A stretch of 64,000 bases of DNA from Geosiphon pyriformis (Eukaryota; Glomeromycota; Glomeromycetes; Archaeosporales; Geosiphonaceae). Shown one piece after another: positions 59,987-64,000 of the stretch. The translations under genes and the position numbers were made by a program. The stretch's first letter is position 1. The number at the start of each line of letters is the position of its first letter. The DNA lies in contig JAAOMT010000295.1 of assembly GCA_016748015.1 (NCBI GenBank), positions 1,308,604 to 1,372,603 of the forward strand, written 5' to 3'. A model generated the notes under the pieces. That model was given only the letters and a program-made list of their open reading frames with translations, searched no databases and had not been told where the DNA came from.

Positions 59987-60930
59987 TGTTACCAGTAGAA
60001 TTTTAGCTATTAATTAGCATGAAATTACTCTTATAATTCCTATTATTAATTAGCATATATTAATATTGTTTCAATTATTACTTATTACTTAATTAAATTA
60101 TTAAATATCACTATTTAATTAATAATCTAATTTGTACAATAAGATTAGAATGATCAAATTACACAATATTCCAAACTATATAATATTTAAAAATTTGCCG
60201 AAATTTGTAGAAATTTGCCAAAATAATAAATAGTGTACCGAAATAATTAATAGTTTGTCAAAATAAATTGTAGTCTATCGAAATATATTTTTAGTTTGTC
60301 TAAATCATAACAAAAAGAAAAGTTCAAGTTGTATAAAAAAAGAGCTTTTTTTTATGAGAAAATATATCTTATTCTAGATATCTTACTTTAAATTTATCCT
60401 AATTAGTACAATTCAAAAATAAAAATATACTTTAAAAAAAACCCAATTCTTGAAATAATTACATTTAACATTCCCCGAAATCCAACTAACGTTTTGAAAT
60501 TAACTAGCTACCAATTTCAGTAATTTGTTAGTAACTCCAAGCCTGGATAAAAAACGATTTCCTTGACAAAATTTTATTTCTTTTACATTTTTTTTATTTT
60601 CTTTTATTTTTATTATTATTATCATTAAAGTAGCTTATAAACAAGATTTTTGTAGAAGAGTTAACTTTCACAACAAAATAACTACACATTTTAGTGAGCT
60701 TCTAGATGAGAAATTCTTGGAAAAAAGTTAACATTTACTACAACATAACTATACAAAGTAACTAGTATGGAATTGGCCATTCTATTTATAAGCCCAGCAG
60801 TTCAAATTATAGGAGATAATTTGAAAATAAATTCAGTTATTGAAAGTTCAACTGCTTTTAGAAAATATGAATTAACAGCAAACAAACATTAACAATATTT
60901 AAGAAAAGAGACCAAAAATCTCTAATAACA
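59987..60930 (+). repeat. Outer gypsy 3' LTR
   Basis: 944 bp, TGTTACC to TCTAATAACA. It is uninterrupted and so shows how the 5' LTR looked before the inner gypsy inserted. It retains more C and G than the 5' copy at many sites. Confidence 0.88.
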
Positions 60931-63900
60931 ATAGATATACTTAAAAAAATAATTATTACTATAATATCTAAGTTTGGTCAAATTTTGTTAATCTGATTAC
61001 AGTTAATTAGACTGTGACAAAAGACTATAATAAAATTTACCAAATCAAATTAGGCAAATTAGTTAATAATTAAATAGTCATTATTAATTAGAAAAAATTC
61101 AATATAAGTAACTAAAGCTATAGAAAATCATAATACATGAATATTGAAAGATTAATTTAGAGTGCTTTTATTTATTTATTTTATAGAGACAATTGTTTAT
61201 AATCTTAGTATTCTATTAGAAAGAACTAATAAAAAAACTTATATTATTAATCAATTATTTGAAACTAACAATAAAGTTTGCTGTACTGTGATTGGTTTTA
61301 AAACAAAAGATGATCTAAAATCTGCTTTTTATACAAAACCGAATTTGGGTGGCATAAAACTCTTTTGGGTTAGAACAAATTTAGTTTAATATAAAAAGTA
61401 TAAGCATTTTGGATATTCTGCTTTGAAATATAATATTTTTGGTGTTTTTATCTTTCTATTTTTAAAAGTATTTAAGAAGTTTGTTTTAGATAAAGATTGT
61501 TTTTAGCTGGTCAAGTTATACACTAAAAAAAATATTTTTATTTTTTATCTTGCTGCTTTGGTAACAAGTTATAAGCTTAAATAATTTCAGTGGCTTTTGT
61601 TTTTAACAATGTGTATTTTAGTCTTAATTCTAAATCTTTTCTTTTTGATGTTTCACATTTTGATAAAAAAGCTTTTTTTGTTTTGTTAGATAATTTTTTT
61701 ATGTATACTTATTTAGCATTTTTAGAACATTTTTTAGAACTACTGGCTAATTAAGTATTTGATATTGTATATAGACTAAATAATATAGAATTAGCATTAA
61801 TAATTTCTTTTTTTTTCTTTTATGTCTTGGCAGATTTACTGATTTTTGGTCTGAATTTAAATTTAAGCATGGTTTTAAATAAATTATTTGTATTGTTTTT
61901 TCTTTTTGATAACAATTTCTGAGATTTTGCATTAAATCCAAGTAGTTTTAAAGTTTTAATCACTAAGATAAACGGTTTAGAATCAAAATTAGTAGCTTTT
62001 AAAGCTTCTATTAGTTTAGTTTTGGTAAAATTAAATTAATTGTGTATTGGTTTAAGTTTCTTGGCATTTTTTTCTTCTTAATGAGTAATTTGGTTTGAAA
62101 ATTTGCTGCATATAATGTTTAAAATATCAATGTTTTTGCTAAGCAAAAAGATATTATTTATTGATATATAAATTCAGACAATATAGTTTTAATTATTACA
62201 AAAACGAAATTAAAGTCTAATATTAGATCATAGATCATAAACAAATTTAATAAAGTGCAGATTTTTACATCTGGTTTGAATAAAAACTTTTTTAGTGTTA
62301 AGATAGTTATTATTATAAACAGTTTTTTGGCTTGACATGTTTCAAAAGTGAAAAAGATTTCTGGTTAAGTTATTTTAATACAGCTTTTGTTTAAGAGTAA
62401 ATAATTGGTTACAATTTTGGGTTTGTATATTGGTGCTTTTATTAAAGCTAAGTTTAATTAAATATCAAAAATCAATTTTTTTATTGTCAAAACAGTTAAC
62501 TTTAGTACTTTTGTGGTCTTAAATGGAGAGTTTAACAAAAATAAGTCAAAAAAATACAAGTTTTAAGTTCTGTTTGAATTTGAGTTTGATTAATTTATTT
62601 AATAGATATTTAAAAAAGTTAAAAATATTATAGATTATATTTTTGTTAGTAAGAATTTATTATTTGCAGTAGTTATAAAGTCAACTTTGTGTTAGATTTT
62701 TTTAATATTAATTACAAGACAGTTTTGGTTTTAATTGCTTTGAATAGTTTTTGAATGTTTATTTAAATAGCTTATATAAATAGACTAACAAAAATTGCTA
62801 GAAGTTTAAGATAAAAAATACAAATAAGATTAAATAAATATATTTTAAGAAATATTTTTTTAATAAGCTATTAGTTATAATAAATACATATACAAATGCA
62901 AAAAATTCTGGAAATTTGGATATAATATAAAAGATATTAAGAGAAATTATAGTGGATTTAACTAATAAAGTTTTTTTAGATATTGGTTTGGTGTATTTAA
63001 TTGCTTAAAAAACAAACATTTGTCAAATATTTTTAGATTAGAGTTGCTAGTTATCAAATTAATTAAAGCTTTAAGATTAAGTAATACAGTTAGAACTAAT
63101 TTTTTGCTTTATGCTTAATTAGTTATTAATAGTAATAAAGCTTCTAAATTACAAGCCATAGTTCAAAATAGTGTCAAGTTTTTAAATATTTTTAGCTGTT
63201 TATTAAGGATCAAAAAAAACTACTATAAATCAAAAATATATGAATTTAAAATTGTTAAAACTACTGCTATTAAATATGTAATTGAAAAAAAAAATGAATA
63301 ATTTTTGCTTAAATAAAAGCCATATAATCAAAAATATATTGGAAAGACTATTTTACAAAGTGATATTAAACCATTTAATAATTGCTAATAAGCTAATATT
63401 AAAATTTAATAAGATTAGATCTAAGATAAATTCAATTATAAAAAATTAAACTAGAAAGTAGATAATTCTTAGATTATTGTTTAAACTCTGAATTAATCAG
63501 TATGTCTCTTTAAATTATGTGGTTGGCAATATTTTTTTGATATTATAAATGTTATTAGCTATAAAAAATTGGTACAGATAGTCAAAATTTTGCCAGATAA
63601 AAAGATTGCTGGTTTGAGTAATATATCAAATAAGCCGTGGAAATATTGTAATAAAGATATTCTAAAACATTTTTTAGTGTTGTTAAACTTATATTTAATC
63701 TTGAGTATAGTTCCAGCTTTGTAAAAAAGAACATAAATCTTAATAATACCAAAGTCTTATAAATAAAATAGGATTTTAATAAATACTTAGTTTATTGTTC
63801 TAATTAAGATAACTAAAAAAATTCTGTTTAAAATTTTTTCGAATTGGATTTTATTTGCTTACAGTAATTTTGGTATTCTTTGTAAAGACAATTTTTCTGG

Positions 63901-64000
63901 TTAAAAAATACTTCAATACAGTTTTCTGTGTTTGTTGTTGGCTCTATAATTAAAAATTCTCTGGAAAAAAATAAAGAGATTTGGTTGATTTTATAGAATA
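60931..64000 (+). mobile_element. Decayed LINE, 3' segment (zinc knuckle, AP endonuclease, start of RT)
   Basis: The frame left at 42438 resumes here (DILKKIIITIISKFGQIL). At 61162-61389 an open piece reads NNKVCCTVIGFKTKDDLKSA and LGGIKLFWVRTNLV. It is followed by KKYKHFGYSALKYN, a CCHC-type knuckle whose Cys codons have become Tyr. A conserved-looking INGLESKLVAFKASISLVL lies at about 61970. The apurinic-type endonuclease domain spans about 62.1-62.8 kb (IITKTKLKSNIRS; VQIFTSGLN; FVVLNGEFNKNKS; IDYIFVSKN), with Glu changed to Lys in the catalytic TETK-type motif. The reverse transcriptase starts near 63.59 kb (PDKKIAGLSNISNKPWKY; ILIIPKSYK; KKILFKIFSNWILFAYSNFG) and runs out of the window. 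Many stops. Family assignment is from remembered Rhizophagus LINE proteins. Confidence 0.75.

Larger units (their letters stand above)
42439..60930 (+). mobile_element. Outer Ty3/gypsy retrotransposon, decayed, inserted in the LINE
   Basis: The element is bounded by LTRs starting TGTTAC and ending TAACA/TAATA. Without the inner insertion it is about 10.7 kb long, including the 0.96-kb element inside its reverse transcriptase. Order on the + strand: 5' LTR (split), primer-binding site, gag with zinc knuckle, protease, reverse transcriptase, RNase H, integrase, small post-integrase frames, polypurine tract and 3' LTR. This is the Ty3/gypsy order. The flanking tetranucleotides are ATAA (42435-42438) and ATAG (60931-60934), a 4-bp target-site duplication with one G-to-A difference. 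Nearly every domain contains TAA or TAG where Gln or Trp is expected, so the element is dead. Confidence 0.85.

Overview
The window looks like nuclear DNA from a fungus with a very AT-rich, transposon-loaded genome, most likely an arbuscular mycorrhizal fungus (Glomeromycotina, Rhizophagus-like). The evidence is short introns of about 64-140 nt with ordinary GT/AG borders, Asn- and Ser-runs encoded by in-frame microsatellites, an Sfp1-type pair of C2H2 fingers, class-3 lipase-like genes, and Ty3/gypsy and LINE families whose protein ends resemble those I know from Rhizophagus. The organism is an inference. No tRNA, rRNA or CRISPR array was recognised.

Left part (1-38.5 kb): host genes are spread thinly through AT-rich DNA. 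In order they are an Sfp1-like zinc-finger gene (-, 3.2-4.5 kb), a three-exon gene with a C-terminal chromo/chromo-shadow-like domain (-, 8.0-8.9 kb), a four-exon class-3 lipase-like gene (-, 9.6-10.9 kb), a 5'-truncated LINE tail with 16-bp target-site duplications (11.9-12.6 kb), a decayed multi-exon gene (+, 13.1-14.8 kb), a small Ser-rich gene (+, 19.3 kb), a two-exon gene for a secreted Cys-rich protein (-, 26.6-27.6 kb), a gene 3' part that shares its last exon and about 650 bp of 3' flank with the decayed gene (+, 31.0-31.6 kb), a five-exon class-3 lipase-like gene (+, 33.1-34.6 kb) and a three-exon gene of unknown function (-, 37.3-38.5 kb). Both lipase-like proteins keep the Asp and His of the triad but have lost the nucleophile Ser (Gly in one, Ala in the other).

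Right part (39.8-64 kb): this is a transposon graveyard with a readable order of events. A LINE (from about 41.86 kb to beyond the window end) was split by a Ty3/gypsy element (42439-60930). That element's 5' LTR was in turn split by a second, better preserved Ty3/gypsy element in the opposite orientation (43202-50962), and its reverse transcriptase was split by a roughly 0.96-kb non-coding element (55700-56657). The reading frame of the LINE resumes across the outer gypsy, and the intact 3' LTR of the outer gypsy supplies the empty site for the inner one. Relics of the inner family lie at 39.8-40.5 kb (extra ORF plus LTR) and 35.1-35.6 kb (solo LTR). Most damage looks like C-to-T/G-to-A change.

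The inner gypsy shows a canonical T-TTA-AAC slippery heptamer just before the gag stop, placing pol in the -1 frame. It also carries a Cys-rich module between protease and reverse transcriptase, and a 220-codon extra ORF after integrase.
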